A DNA stretch of 64,000 nucleotides from Euryodendron excelsum (Eukaryota; Streptophyta; Magnoliopsida; Ericales; Pentaphylacaceae), in contig CM065388.1 in assembly GCA_033060915.1 (NCBI GenBank), positions 37,833,501 to 37,897,500 on the forward strand, written 5' to 3'. Within the stretch, counting starts at the first letter, position 1; the number at the start of each line of letters is the position of its first letter. The notes under the pieces were generated by a model that was given only the letters and a program-made list of their open reading frames with translations, did no database searches and was not told the DNA's origin. Positions 11,655 through 22,080 of this stretch are shown piece by piece. The position numbers and the translations under genes were made by a program.

Positions 11655-12480
11655 GGTGTTGACCTAGGTTTTGAGTGTTTCCGCCACTCTAACGGTGTGA
11701 GTATTTTTGCTACTCGGACGGGGTTGATGATTTGTGAGTATTTCCGCTACTCGGACGGGATTGATGATTTGGGAGTATTTCCGCTACTCGGACGGGGTTG
11801 AGTATTTTCGCTACTCGGACGGGGTTGAGTATTTCCACTACTCGGACGGGGTTGATGATTTGGGAGTATTTCCGCTACTCGGACGGGGTTGAGTATTTCC
11901 GCTACTCGGACGGGATTGATGATTTGTGAGTATTTCCGCTACTCTAACGGCTTTGTGAGTATTTCCGCTACTCTAACGGTTCTGTGAGTATTTCCGCTAC
12001 TCTAACGGTTTTGCTACTCGGACCGTCTCGAGGAATAAACTGTCTCGAGAGTGGGACTGGAAGGGGTCTTACCGTCTCCGAAGAGACGTGCCTAGGTTTT
12101 GAGTGTTTCCGCCACCCTAACGGTTTCGTGAGTATTTCCGCTACTCTAACGGTTCTGTAAGTACTTCCGCTACTCTAACGATTCTGTGAGTATTTTCGCT
12201 ACTCTAACGATTCTGTGAGTATTTCCGCTACTCTAACAGTTCTATGAGTATTTCTGTTACTCTAACGGTTCTGTGAGTATTTCCGCTACTCTAACAGTTC
12301 TGTGAGTATTTTCGCTACTCTAACGGTTCTGTGAGTATTTTCGCTACTCTAACGGTTTTGTGAGTGTTTCCGCCACTCTAACGGTTTTGTGAGTATTTCC
12401 GCTACTCTAACAGTTTTGTGAGTGTTTCCGCCACTCTAACGGTTTTGTGAGTAGTTTTGCTACTCGAACCGTCTCGAGGA
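11655..12480. repeat. 29 bp minisatellite in U3 of LTR D
   Basis: Many copies of GAGTATTTCCGCTACTCTAA with short linkers. Spacing of 29 bp can be read at 12128 to 12157. An early block (11690-11960) uses a variant ending CTCGGACGGG with longer, mixed periods. Confidence 0.88.
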
Positions 12481-12706
12481 ATAAATTGTCTCGAGAGAGG
12501 GATTGGAATTGAAATAAGAAAAAACAATGCCCCTAAAGGCATTTTGGTCATTTTGCCTCTATTTGGGCCTGACAGGCCCACGAAGCGATGGAAAGACGGA
12601 ATTTGGAACTAGAGAATTGGATTCGATAGGAATATGCCCAAAATGACTTGAAAACAAGTCTGGACAGAGTGTAGACTGCCGAGCGGTCAAAAATGGGGTG
12701 CTTACA

Positions 12707-12711
12707 CAAGT
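12707..12711. repeat. Target-site duplication of solo LTR D, right copy (CAAGT)
   Basis: Exact copy of 5461-5465. The LTR of element C resumes directly after it. Confidence 0.9.
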
Positions 12712-13878
12712 CCAATCTAATTTTTCAACCACTTCGCGGGCCCACTTAGGCCAATAGAGGTAAGATGACCGAAATACTGCTATTACATTAGTCAGCCCAA
12801 TCCAGACCAGCACGTCTTCCATAAGACGATAAGTCCATTCAAATCCAAAGTCAAATTCATTTGTCCCGTCATTCGAGAAAGTTGATCCCTCAATGATGGT
12901 AAGGCCATCTAATCTAGCACGGCACGATCATCGAGAAGCTTTATTCCTCAAATTGGTAAAGCCCCTTTCACACTTACCTCCAAAAAGTACCTAAGTCCCC
13001 GACATGGAAGAGCGGTTGACTTCTAACGCCTACTAGCCCGCCAATGTAGAATGTCTACTAATCTGACACATTCTTTGAGAAAGCGCAAACCCGTCAAAAA
13101 TGGAAGACAGTCTAAATTCGGCACGTTCTTTGAAAAAGCATAAACCCATTCTTTGAGAAAGCACAAATCCCTCAAGAACGGAAGACCATCCAAGTCCGTC
13201 ACGTTCTTTGAGAAACACAAACCCCTCAAGAACGGAAGACCATCCCAGTCCGGCACGACCTTCATGAAAGTTTATCCCCCAAGGCGGTAAGACCTTTTCA
13301 AGCTTGTCCATCATGAAAGTACCAATTCTTTGAACAGAAGTCCAGAACAGATCCAAATCGGTCAACATCGACGCCTGCTAGCTCGTCCCGGTGAAAAATG
13401 ACCATTTTGCCCTTAACGGGCCTGACACGTTTCTCGAGGAAGCATAAAGTCCTCAGAACGGTAAGATCACCTTCCAGAGCCATCCCTAGATGGTCCGGCA
13501 TGTCTAATGCCATCTAGTCAACTCCGGTCCTTTCCTGGAGGTCCCCCGATCAAAATGAGCATTTGCCCCCAAGCATTCAAATGCCCTAGGAAACCATACC
13601 GGCTCTGGGTATCAAACCGGCAACACCCTAGTCAACTCTGGTCAACCCAGTCAACCCTAATCAATCTTGGTCAACCCTAGAACTCCTGGGATGAGGTGAC
13701 CGCTATCCGGTCACTCCCTTCAACCGCACTGGCTTTGGGAATCAAACCGGTAACCCTCGAGACGCTTTTCAGGGTATTCCCTTCCATTTCTAGCCAAGCC
13801 CCACCGTCCGGGACCTTCCTTTGTCGAACCAGAACCTTCTTGCTTCACTTCGGGTGAAGCATGACCATTTTTTATCCA

Positions 13879-13899
13879 TGCGCCACTATGAGTGGCGCA
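13879..13899. repeat. Palindrome upstream of the element C promoter (left LTR)
   Basis: TGCGCCACT and AGTGGCGCA, 9 bp arms around a 3 bp loop, about 22 bp before the TATA box at 13921. It matches in kind and position the palindrome in LTR D. Confidence 0.75.
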
Positions 13900-13920
13900 G
13901 AACCCCCCCTGAATTTGCAC

Positions 13921-13928
13921 TATAAATA
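13921..13928 (+). promoter_or_regulatory. TATA box of the left LTR of element C
   Basis: TATAAATA, conserved with the right LTR at 24630-24637 and followed in both by GACCTCC and a CT-rich leader. It marks the U3/R border region. Confidence 0.75.
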
Positions 13929-16060
13929 TAGACCTCCTCCTTTACTGTTTTGGATCAAAAAATTTATCCAAAAATTCTCCCCTTTTCTTCAGACAGCTCC
14001 CAGAGCCCTCTCTTTCTCCCTCGAAGTCCGGTGACTGAGCGAAGGTCTGAAGCTTTAGTCTCCAAGCTCAATCGAAGGTCTGCCCCACTCCCCGGAAGCT
14101 CCAGAAGTCTTCTAAAGTCCAAGGCCTGAGCCTCCATCAAAGAAAGAAGAAACGAGACAAGGTAATCCTTTATTTACCTTCTGTATTCCCCCACTTTCTC
14201 TTCTCCCTCCGAACCCACTTGGATTCTTCTCTTTTTTTAATCCCTTATTTCTAAACCCCCCTTTCTTGCATGCTTGAAACAAGAGGACGTTAAGTCCATG
14301 TCGAGAGTGAACAAGAGCAGATTACTAATCGAGACCCTCTTTTTGGCCCTCACTCGCTTCACGGCATGGCCTTAGGGCCCTCTTGTAATGTGGCGATACC
14401 TACCCTTATATGTTTCATGCTGTTATTATCATCATCATGCATATGCATTCTCGCCATCTCTTTATCCCCTTAAAACCATTTTCAAAAGTAGCTTTCTCAA
14501 AACCACAAGTCTAGGTGAATCCTAACCCTTTTATGGTTAAGGTTCTCCTAAAAAAGTGTGACATTTTTAAATGACTCATGTTAGCCTAATTTTCTTATTT
14601 TCAAAAATCCGTTCTCGGAATGATCCTAGTCTTTCATGATGAGTGTTGTTTCGAGAAATGTGTGACATTGAAAAGGACCTAAAAGGTCTACATTTTTGGC
14701 TTCGTGCCTTTATTGTTTTTCAAAGCCACAAGCCTAAAGCGATTCTAGCCTTTCAATGGTTAGAATAGCTTTAGGCAAAGTACGATATTCATTTGGATGT
14801 CTAAAATCCAAGTTAGGGTTTTGGACCTTAAAACATGTTTTCAAAAGACTCAATTTTCGAACCACTTACAAAACTTGCATTTGTCAAACCCTATAAGTCC
14901 AATCCTAGGAAAATCCTGTTTTTGCCAACTAGGAAACTTTCCTTTTTCAAGCCAAAATCATACCTTTTTAAAACCCTCAAAATCCATGATTTCCAAATCA
15001 ATCAAAGCTTCCCTCTTCCAAACTTTCCTTTTAAAACCAATCAAATCAAAACCTTCCATTTCAAATCACTCATTTTTCAAACCTTCCAAATTTAAAACCC
15101 AAATCAACTCTTTTCATTTTGGAAACAATCCAAACTTGCCTTTTTTTAAATCAAATCAAATGTTTTCAAATCAAATTTCAATCTTCCAGAAAATAAAACA
15201 TTTAAAAAATCAAATCTTCCCGTAAATGAAACATTTTTAAGTCAAATCTTCATGAAAAGGAAACCAAATTCAATCTTCCTCAAAAGGAAACATTTCGAAA
15301 ATCAAATCTTTCTGAAAAGAAAACATTTTCACGTTAAATCTTCTTGGAAAGGAAACATTTTTAAACTCAAACTTTTCTGAAAATGAAACTTTTTAGAAAT
15401 AAAAACTTTCTAGAAATAGAAACTCATTTCAAAATTTCAACATTTTCGGACTCTTATCCAAACTACGATTGACCTGATCCTCTTTAAGAAGGTATGTAGG
15501 CAACCTTTCATGGGGTGCGATCACAACCCTTTTCAAATTTTCAATTCCACAATCCTATTCGAATTCCAATTTCATAACCATCTTTCAAGCTCTTTTTCAA
15601 ATTTTGTTTTCAAAAGTTTTCTAAGTAGATAGTATTAAACATAGGTAACTGGTGAGTCATAATTAGGTGAGTAAAAAGTGATTAGACATATAGGCACCGC
15701 AAGGGCGGGGTAGGGTGATAGTCTTAAGACATTTTCTCTGTACGTAACCAACCCTTGGACTTAAGAATTTCTGTTTCAAATACCAAAACTGGAGTCAATT
15801 TTCAAAAGGGCTTTTCAACGTTTTTAAGGTTGTCAAACAACCCTACCTTCTAAAACCCTCTCATGAGAACGTTTTTCAAAAACCTTTTCCAAGAACTAAA
15901 TTTAACCCTCGGGTTTTACTTAGTATAGATGACCTAGCACATCTTTAAATATGTTAGGTAGTGACTCTAAAGACCTTTTTAAAAAGCCCTAATCAATTCA
16001 AACCTCATCGCATTCATCCTTCTAAGAGGATGAATTCTAACAAGAGAGAACCGTACCAAT

Positions 16061-16061
<1 letters not shown>

Positions 16062-16119
<58 letters not shown>
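16062..16119. repeat. Poly(C) tract of 58 bp
   Basis: Uninterrupted C from 16062 to 16119, 41 bp before the end of the left LTR of element C. The right LTR is truncated before this point, so no second copy is available for comparison. The length could be a sequencing or assembly effect. Confidence 0.8.
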
Positions 16120-16121
<2 letters not shown>

Positions 16122-16163
16122 GGGCTAAGAGGGCCTGGCGTCCAGAAATGGGGCACGATAGCT

Positions 16164-16181
16164 TGGCGACTCCACTAGGGA
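16164..16181 (+). other. Primer-binding site of element C (tRNA-Arg type)
   Basis: TGGCGACTCCACTAGGGA begins three bases after the LTR end. From recalled plant tRNA-Arg(ACG) sequence, the complement of the 3' end is TGGCGACTCCGCTGGGG, so the match is close. A tRNA-Arg primer is typical of Ogre-like elements. Confidence 0.7.
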
Positions 16182-16205
16182 CAATTAGAGGGTTAGGCCT
16201 ATGTG

Positions 16206-16545
16206 TAGGACTGTAAAACGAATAAAGCTACTCGAGCTTGGTTCGTATTCGGCTCTTTAAAAGCTCGTTTGAGATCGGTTTGTTATATAAACAAACCAAA
16301 ATTGAACACATTTTAGAGCTCGTTAATTTTTTGAGCTCAGCTCAAACTCGGCTTGATAAACTTATATACACTTAAAAATTCAAGCTACTAGAGCTCGGCT
16401 CGTGATCGGCTCGATTAAAGCTCGTTTGAGCTCGGCTCAAAAGTTAATCAAACCAAGCTTGAACACATTTTCGAGCTCGTTAAACTGATCAAACCAAGCT
16501 TGAACAACCCTTCGTTCGGCTCAGCTCGGCTCGTTTACAACCCTA
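16206..16545. mobile_element. hAT-like MITE, 340 bp, in element C
   Basis: Terminal inverted repeats TAGGACTGTAAAACGA (left) and, on the reverse strand, TAGGGTTGTAAACGAG. The flanking 8 bp direct repeats are CCTATGTG (16198-16205) and CCTATGTC (16546-16553), one mismatch. An 8 bp duplication suggests the hAT superfamily. The interior is rich in GAGCTCG and GGCTCG, so it can fold on itself. No ORF. Confidence 0.8.
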
Positions 16546-16553
16546 CCTATGTC

Positions 16554-18031
16554 ATGTCTAGTCACCCTTTACTCACCTTAGGTTCGTCGGTTACTTTATT
16601 TTGTTATATCCACTTTCTAAACTTTTCAAAATTCTAAATTTTTCAAAATGATTTTCGTTTTGCATAAAGTCAAATATTGCATCCATTACATGCTCTTGCA
16701 TTGTTCATACATTATACTTTATTTTGCATTTGAGTTATTCTAAAAGTACTAACTCAGTGCATTTGTTTTGTAGGTGGACATTTATTCAAATTTTAATTTA
16801 TGTTTATAAACTGCCATATATGCTATGTATGACAGGACGTATGGGAGTTGTTGGGCTCTTTCCTCAAATTTTCAAAATCATATACACACTTGCATATGCA
16901 TTTTCATAGAATATTGACCCTGGTTACTACCTTCTAGTTAGATGGGGGAACAATACATTAACTATTGGTGCTAGGCAGATGTGTCACCTAACCAATGGTT
17001 TTTAGATAGTTCCCCTGCTCGGATCAACAACCTATAATGGAATCACCTCGGGGAGTGGGCCTAGGTTTGAAGATTTATGAGCCGAGCTTTTTAAGAAGCA
17101 TTAGTAGCCCTCAACCTCATGTTCATATAGCACCTATGCATAGCTAAACCTCTGCCTGATTTAAGGCACGTGGTTTTTAAAAACCAAGTAGGAAAGAGCG
17201 ATCGCTTTTCAATTTCCTTACTCCTGTTATTATTATACTTACATGCATAAATGCCTTGTTATCAATATCTTGTCATTCATACTATTAAATTGTTCATGCA
17301 TATGTAATCATCCCAAGGAAAGAGTTCCAAAGTAACTCAAGCCACTTGCACTCCATACATATGATCAACCTCCAACAGAATGGCCCACGAGCCAATATCA
17401 AATCATAAGCCTACCCAATTTCTAAGGGTTCCAAACCCTAAGGGTCATGGCATGCATCCAATAATCATTTCATAAGAGGGGCCCCAATCCCTCTCACTCA
17501 TGGAGATAAGGTTGCCACACGATAAGGGGTAATCCAGAGATAAGGTCATTCAACAACCCCCCAATATCAACAAGGCGAAACCGAAGACTCGCAAAGTAGT
17601 CTAGGTAGATAGGTGGAAAGTCCCATGGAAAATGTTCTCTTCCCCTAATCTATGTAATTTCAGCTTTCTATCTTAAAAGAAATAAAATTATTTTATCTAT
17701 TTCCTTTGAATAAATGGTTGTGAAATAGGCACAGATATGGTATCTGCATACACGGGCAATCCCTTATCTCCAAAATGAGCCTTAGCATCATACCCAAATC
17801 CCGACAAACAAAGACACCTCTAGAACATGCATCGCATAAATGCTTTTTAAGGATAAGTACTAACTTTTTCCTTTTTCTTTGCCTTTTTTTTGTTTTCCTC
17901 TCTCTTTCCCCCATTCCACAAGAATTAAAAAACACATTCAACTCACCATTGCTCCGAAAGGAAGGAAAGGAAAAAACCCGACACCGTCTGCTACCCGAGA
18001 ATTAATCATCACAAAGCACAAAACATCATTG
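16554..18031 (+). other. Element C 5' internal region, no gene recognised
   Basis: About 1.5 kb with only short chance ORFs. The stretch 17340-17640 has a base composition like decayed coding sequence but no frame gives a recognisable protein. Confidence 0.5.
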
Positions 18032-18415
18032 ATGGCCAACAGAGTAGACACCACCACTGATTGGTCAATTAAAGAATTCATGGAGGAGGTCTCTGTCACT
18101 GATGGGTGGAGAGAAGAATTCCTACACCCCAGATATATTGAGGCTGAAGGCCTTCTGGCCAAGAATCTCTGGCCCCCAATCAAGTATGACTACGAAAATA
18201 TGGGTTGGGGGTTGGTTGAGCCAAAGCTGCCAACTGCACCATTCAATTTTACAGAGGATGATCTCGCTTGTTTGTTCATGGAATACGAAGAAATGGAGGA
18301 AAAAGAGATCAATAACCACACCAACCTCAACCAACCCTTGGAAGATTTATCCATCCACCCTACACTCAATGAGTTTGATACCGAAGAGGTTAGCACAATT
18401 CCTAAACCCTACTAA
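18032..18415 (+). CDS. Hypothetical 127-residue acidic protein in element C
   Basis: ATG at 18032 (MANRVDTTTDWSIKEF) runs to a stop at 18415. The frame is open upstream to 17879, but that part is low-complexity, so the internal ATG is preferred. The product is rich in D/E (for example MEYEEMEEKEINN) with no membrane segment or known motif. It lies 1.85 kb downstream of the PBS in the direction of element transcription, where gag would be expected, yet it shows no zinc knuckle or gag-like helix pattern. It could be a remnant of the polyprotein of a related autonomous element or a lineage-specific ORF. Its being open in an element otherwise full of stops is mildly notable, but 127 codons is short. 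Function unknown. Confidence 0.4.
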   Translation: MANRVDTTTDWSIKEFMEEVSVTDGWREEFLHPRYIEAEGLLAKNLWPPIKYDYENMGWGLVEPKLPTAPFNFTEDDLACLFMEYEEMEEKEINNHTNLNQPLEDLSIHPTLNEFDTEEVSTIPKPY

Positions 18416-20400
18416 GGGTTATGGACCAAGAGCCTGTAAGGAATGGATGTTTTCCAAAATTCATTCACTTTCTTTCTATCCTTTTACATTTCTTGTAGTT
18501 AATTTGCCTGTTTCATTTAATAAACTCATGCCACGTTGAAGCTTGTTGAATGAGATAATAACAATTTTCTTGTATATTCTTGTGAATGGTGGAGTGCTTC
18601 TAGGAATTTACTCTTCAACCAATAACCCTGCTTGGTAGGAATGATAGCATTAGCAGCCCATCCAAAGTAAAAAATCCTTGAAAAGAGAGACAAAGCAGAT
18701 CCAACTTGAGAATGTGAAGTTTACCTAAAAGGCAACACTTGAATGGCATCTGAGCTAAGCGATGGGTAGCTAGGCTGTCAAAAGGAAGATGAGCCATTGT
18801 TTTATCTTCCCGCAAATAACAAATGGTTCCCTTTGCATAACCCACTAGAGCCAAAGGCGTTTCTTGGTCACAAACCTGAACCAGAGTTGCTTCCTGCATA
18901 CTGGAGCAAATACCGGTAGTGAACAAGCCCATACACCAACAGTTTTCTTGAAATGACGAGAGGCCCTCATTTCTTCTACTATATAGTTAAAAGATGACCA
19001 TTACAAAGCCTATTTGAGCTGTTTGCGTTCCTTTTCAAAAAAACCAACCCGATAATCATTACACACACTGGGTTAAGGCAAAGATATGAGTACATCTTTC
19101 AAAGTCGAGAAGGCAGAGTGAATGCTAGAAAGCAAGCATAAGACAGAAAAGAAAGAAAAGAGAAGAAGAAAGAAAAGAGAGAAAAAGTCAAAAATACTAC
19201 ACAAAAATCTTAGTAAAGGACAAGGGAATTGCAAAAAAGCCAGTCCTTTTTATCAAAATGCTCAAAAGGCAACAAAGAATTTTTACCAAAAATGACCATG
19301 AGGGTTCTCATCAGATAAGTAGAGATAAATAGGGTTTTAAGCCTTTATCCATCCTTTTAAACACCCCATAACCTGGCCTAATTTACGGTCTAAAGAAAAG
19401 TTCTCTTAGATCAAGAAAAAATTGCTTAGTCTAAATAAGCTCGGAAGTGACAGTAACACATATACAGGATGGCGTTCATAGGGACAAATTTCATCACTAA
19501 GAGCAACTCTGGGTTTTATGCAACCTCAGTTGAAGATAATAGTTTTGTGCTTGCAAATCCTTTCATTACAACCTATGAACCCAACCTACATTACGGTCCA
19601 AAGGAAAATCTCCTCAGATTGAGGACTTAGCCACCTATCGCTATGCTAAGGTCATAAAGGTTGTTGCTCGAGCTATGTCCAGAAAGGTCAGCCATCCCTA
19701 AACACTAACCCCCTGAGAGGTAGCTTCAAGGGTATCACTGCCAGGATGGTGCGAAATGCTATCACATTACAACCAAAAACGGGATAAAGGATGAAGGGGC
19801 AAAAACCCCAACATGAAGGATACCCCCATTTTCAAGAATATAAGTCTGGGGCATTCAAAAAGGCTTTTACACTCACATGTGCACATTCATGATGTTTGCA
19901 TTCCTATTCAATAAAAATTTTGGCATGAGCTTCGCATACATTCAACAAAGCCCCTGCATAAACAAGCATACAAACATATCCTGCATATGTCATCGAATCA
20001 TCTCATAAACATTAGCATATACATCTTGTTTTAAGGTTACAATACCAGAATGAAAGGGTATGAAATAAAAATCATCTGAAAAAGTCTAAAATATTTAGAT
20101 ACTCATGAAAAGGCAAATCATAACGGAAGTCAATCCAAATCAAAGTCGCCCAGTCAGCCGGATCAAGAAGAGATAAATCAGGGCCAACTTGTGAACCACC
20201 AGCTCCCTACAAGAGAATCAGAAAAGCCAAGTTAGTACAGGTGATAGATAAATACAGCTACTACGAATGTAGAAAAGAAGAGAAAAGAAAATGGGCTCAC
20301 CGGATCACCACCCATCCGGGCAGATAAGTCAGCCACCTCCACTTGATACCGATCCCGCTCGCCCCTATACTGGTCAGGCTTTGCTTAGAATTGATCTCTC
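18416..20400. other. Element C internal region without a recognised gene
   Basis: About 2 kb. One minus frame is open for 105 codons (18932-18615, containing QETPLALVGYAKGTICYLRE) but matches nothing I recognise. A purine-rich tract lies at about 19130-19195. Two related segments are seen near 19370-19440 and 19575-19640 (TTACGGTCTAAAG versus TTACGGTCCAAAG). Confidence 0.45.
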
Positions 20401-20407
20401 TGGTCTC

Positions 20408-21979
20408 TCATGGTTGCAAACTCTGCTGGAGGTATATAACCCTGTGAACAACGCCATAAATCCACCACCTCGTGCCTACGACCACACCTCTTACCACAAT
20501 ATCAAAAGAAGTCCAGCCTCCTATGAATCTCTTAGCAAAATGGGTCGTGTAATCAACATCTGGCAAAAGTAAGGAGGTAACACCTAGCTGGGGCTCAATA
20601 AATGGTATAGTTGTATCCCCACGGAGAAATCCATACATGTACTAAGGAGGGATATCGGCAGCTCGAAACTCCGCGTGAAACTAGTGCCAATGCCTCTCTC
20701 CCAAATATGTCTCCTACGACTCAGCCCCTATAAATGAGATCCTAAACAAAGACATCAAGACAAGATACCTTACAGTTTCATAATACTCTAAACTAGTGAA
20801 AGGCCTCCATGTCATGTCATACATCACCAACAACTCCAAGTTCACCCGAATAGTGACAAAATCTGTGATCTCAGAACGATGGTCAACCTGACGACACGCC
20901 CACCTTAAGGCTTGAGGATAAGAGTCAGCTATATGGACCCGAGGACGGTGAATGGGTAGGTACTTCTAGCTCCACCAAATCAAGAAAGGCCAAAAGCCAG
21001 TCATACTGCTCCAACGGGCCAACGTCCTCCGTTGCCTACTCCTAAGGAAACATACAAAGGTGAAAGATCCTTAGTCTACACTTATCAGGGCATCTTGATC
21101 AACCACTAAAATCACCAGTGGAAGAGGGATAGTGGACCAATTGTTGTTACAGAAGTAGCTAAATACTACAAATAGCACCAATCGACGCCTCATAATGGCC
21201 TGGTAGGCTAGTGGGGCCTCAGTGCTGAAATCCAAAATATCCCGACAGAGAAGAGTAACAGGGAATGACAGCCCTGTAAAAGGTGGTGTATCCAGCAGAT
21301 GACAAACCTCGGCCACATCAACAGGCCTCAGCTCAATCTAGTGACCTGTAAAGGACATCCCAGTAATGATCGTCCAGTCTAATGGGGTCAGCCCAAGCTT
21401 CAATCCAATAAAATGGAATGTCCCAGTCTCCCCAAACCACCTCTCAACCAAAACACAAACCAATCGACGATCGAATCGATTTATCTGAAGCCGCATGAAA
21501 GAACTAAAGCCTATGTCAACCAATAAGGTTTGGTAAGACACAGCAACTGACCTCATCGTCCCAAAAGCTAGATGGAACACCCCTTTAAAGGCGGAATGTC
21601 TATGCAGAACCATCTGTCAGCGAGCGTAGCCACTAGGATGGTAGGCTAGGTCACCCAAGGGTTGGATGTCGGCTATCTCCAGATCATCCAAAATAGGGTC
21701 GGCCCGCCTAAACCTGACGCTCGCCCTCCCATAACTTGTAAGAGGGTCCTTCGGCCCCTGTGCCTCATCACTGTCATCTTTACCGCTCTCCTCAATATCA
21801 GGCTCAAAGGGTGGCTCACTGGCCATCTGACTACTACTAGTGGCAGCCCGACTAGTTGTTTGCCGATTGCTCCCAGAACGATAACTACTCTTACTAGCCT
21901 CTTCGGTATCTGGATCCCCCCGAACGCCCTGGCCAAGTTGGCGTCTCCTCTCAGATCCACCCTCACCTACATCGACCAT
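20408..21979 (-). pseudogene. Antisense ORF of element C with plant mobile domain (PMD), decayed
   Basis: Read on the minus strand from an ATG at 21979 (MVDVGEGGSERRRQLG), opposite to the element's own mRNA. An acidic, serine-rich N-terminus is followed by a block resembling the aminotransferase-like plant mobile domain: GFSSFMRLQINRFDRRLVCV, LVERWFGETGTFHFIGLKLG and LTPLDWTIITGMSF (21530-21338). Further blocks follow at 21316-21071 and near 20960-20920 (a YLPIHRPRVH-like stretch), then 20638-20408. Stops separate the blocks. PMD is known from MAIL1/MAIN-type host proteins and from many transposons; its presence as antisense cargo in Ogre/Tat-type elements is established. The frame is open up to 22015, so an earlier start is possible. 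Non-functional as it stands. Confidence 0.65.
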
Positions 21980-22080
21980 CCTGGAAAACGAGAAGACAGA
22001 AAAGAAACATGTCAAGATCTGTCAGTCAGCAACATGAACAATGGCAAAGGAAAAGAAAAGAAAAGAATGCTGAAAAAAGA

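Larger units (their letters stand above)
5466..12706 (-). mobile_element. Solo LTR D, Ogre-like, about 5.5 kb, containing solo LTR E
   Basis: Bounded by exact CAAGT duplications, with plus-strand ends TGTCGCGCC and GGGGTGCTTACA. Read on the minus strand it starts TGTAAGCACCCC and ends GGGCGCGACA, the same kind of ends as element C. It contains no internal domain, PBS or gag-pol, so it is a solo LTR left by recombination between two LTRs. Removing E (1762 bp plus 5 bp duplication) leaves 5474 bp, which is long even for this group. U3 holds the tandem arrays at 10891-12480, TATA is at 8796-8803 and the purine-rich U5 spans about 5600-7900. No gene is present; short ORFs here come from low-complexity sequence. 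Confidence 0.88.
5368..16160 (+). repeat. 5' LTR of element C, split by solo LTR D
   Basis: Segments 5368-5465 and 12712-16160 join across the CAAGT duplication into an LTR of about 3.55 kb that parallels 23607-26463. It starts TGTTAGCAC and ends GGGGCACGATA just before the PBS; the last bases were probably CGACA, as in the related LTR D. U3 contains degenerate repeats of about 60-80 bp (13060-13265) around the motif ACGTTCTTTGAGAAAGC. U5 holds a long low-complexity region rich in TTTCAAA and AAATCTTCC (14800-15650). A 58 bp C tract lies near the end. Confidence 0.85.

Noticed and set aside
11655..12480. CRISPR-like array
   Set aside because: Units adjoin with only a few linker bases, there are no unique spacers, and the context is a plant LTR.
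14797..15225. Plus-strand frame of 142 codons, with a similar one at 25503
   Set aside because: Pyrimidine-rich U5 of the element C LTRs; the composition alone keeps frames open.
20291..20572. Plus-strand frame of 93 codons
   Set aside because: Opposite the PMD-like frame and its downstream region; no domain.
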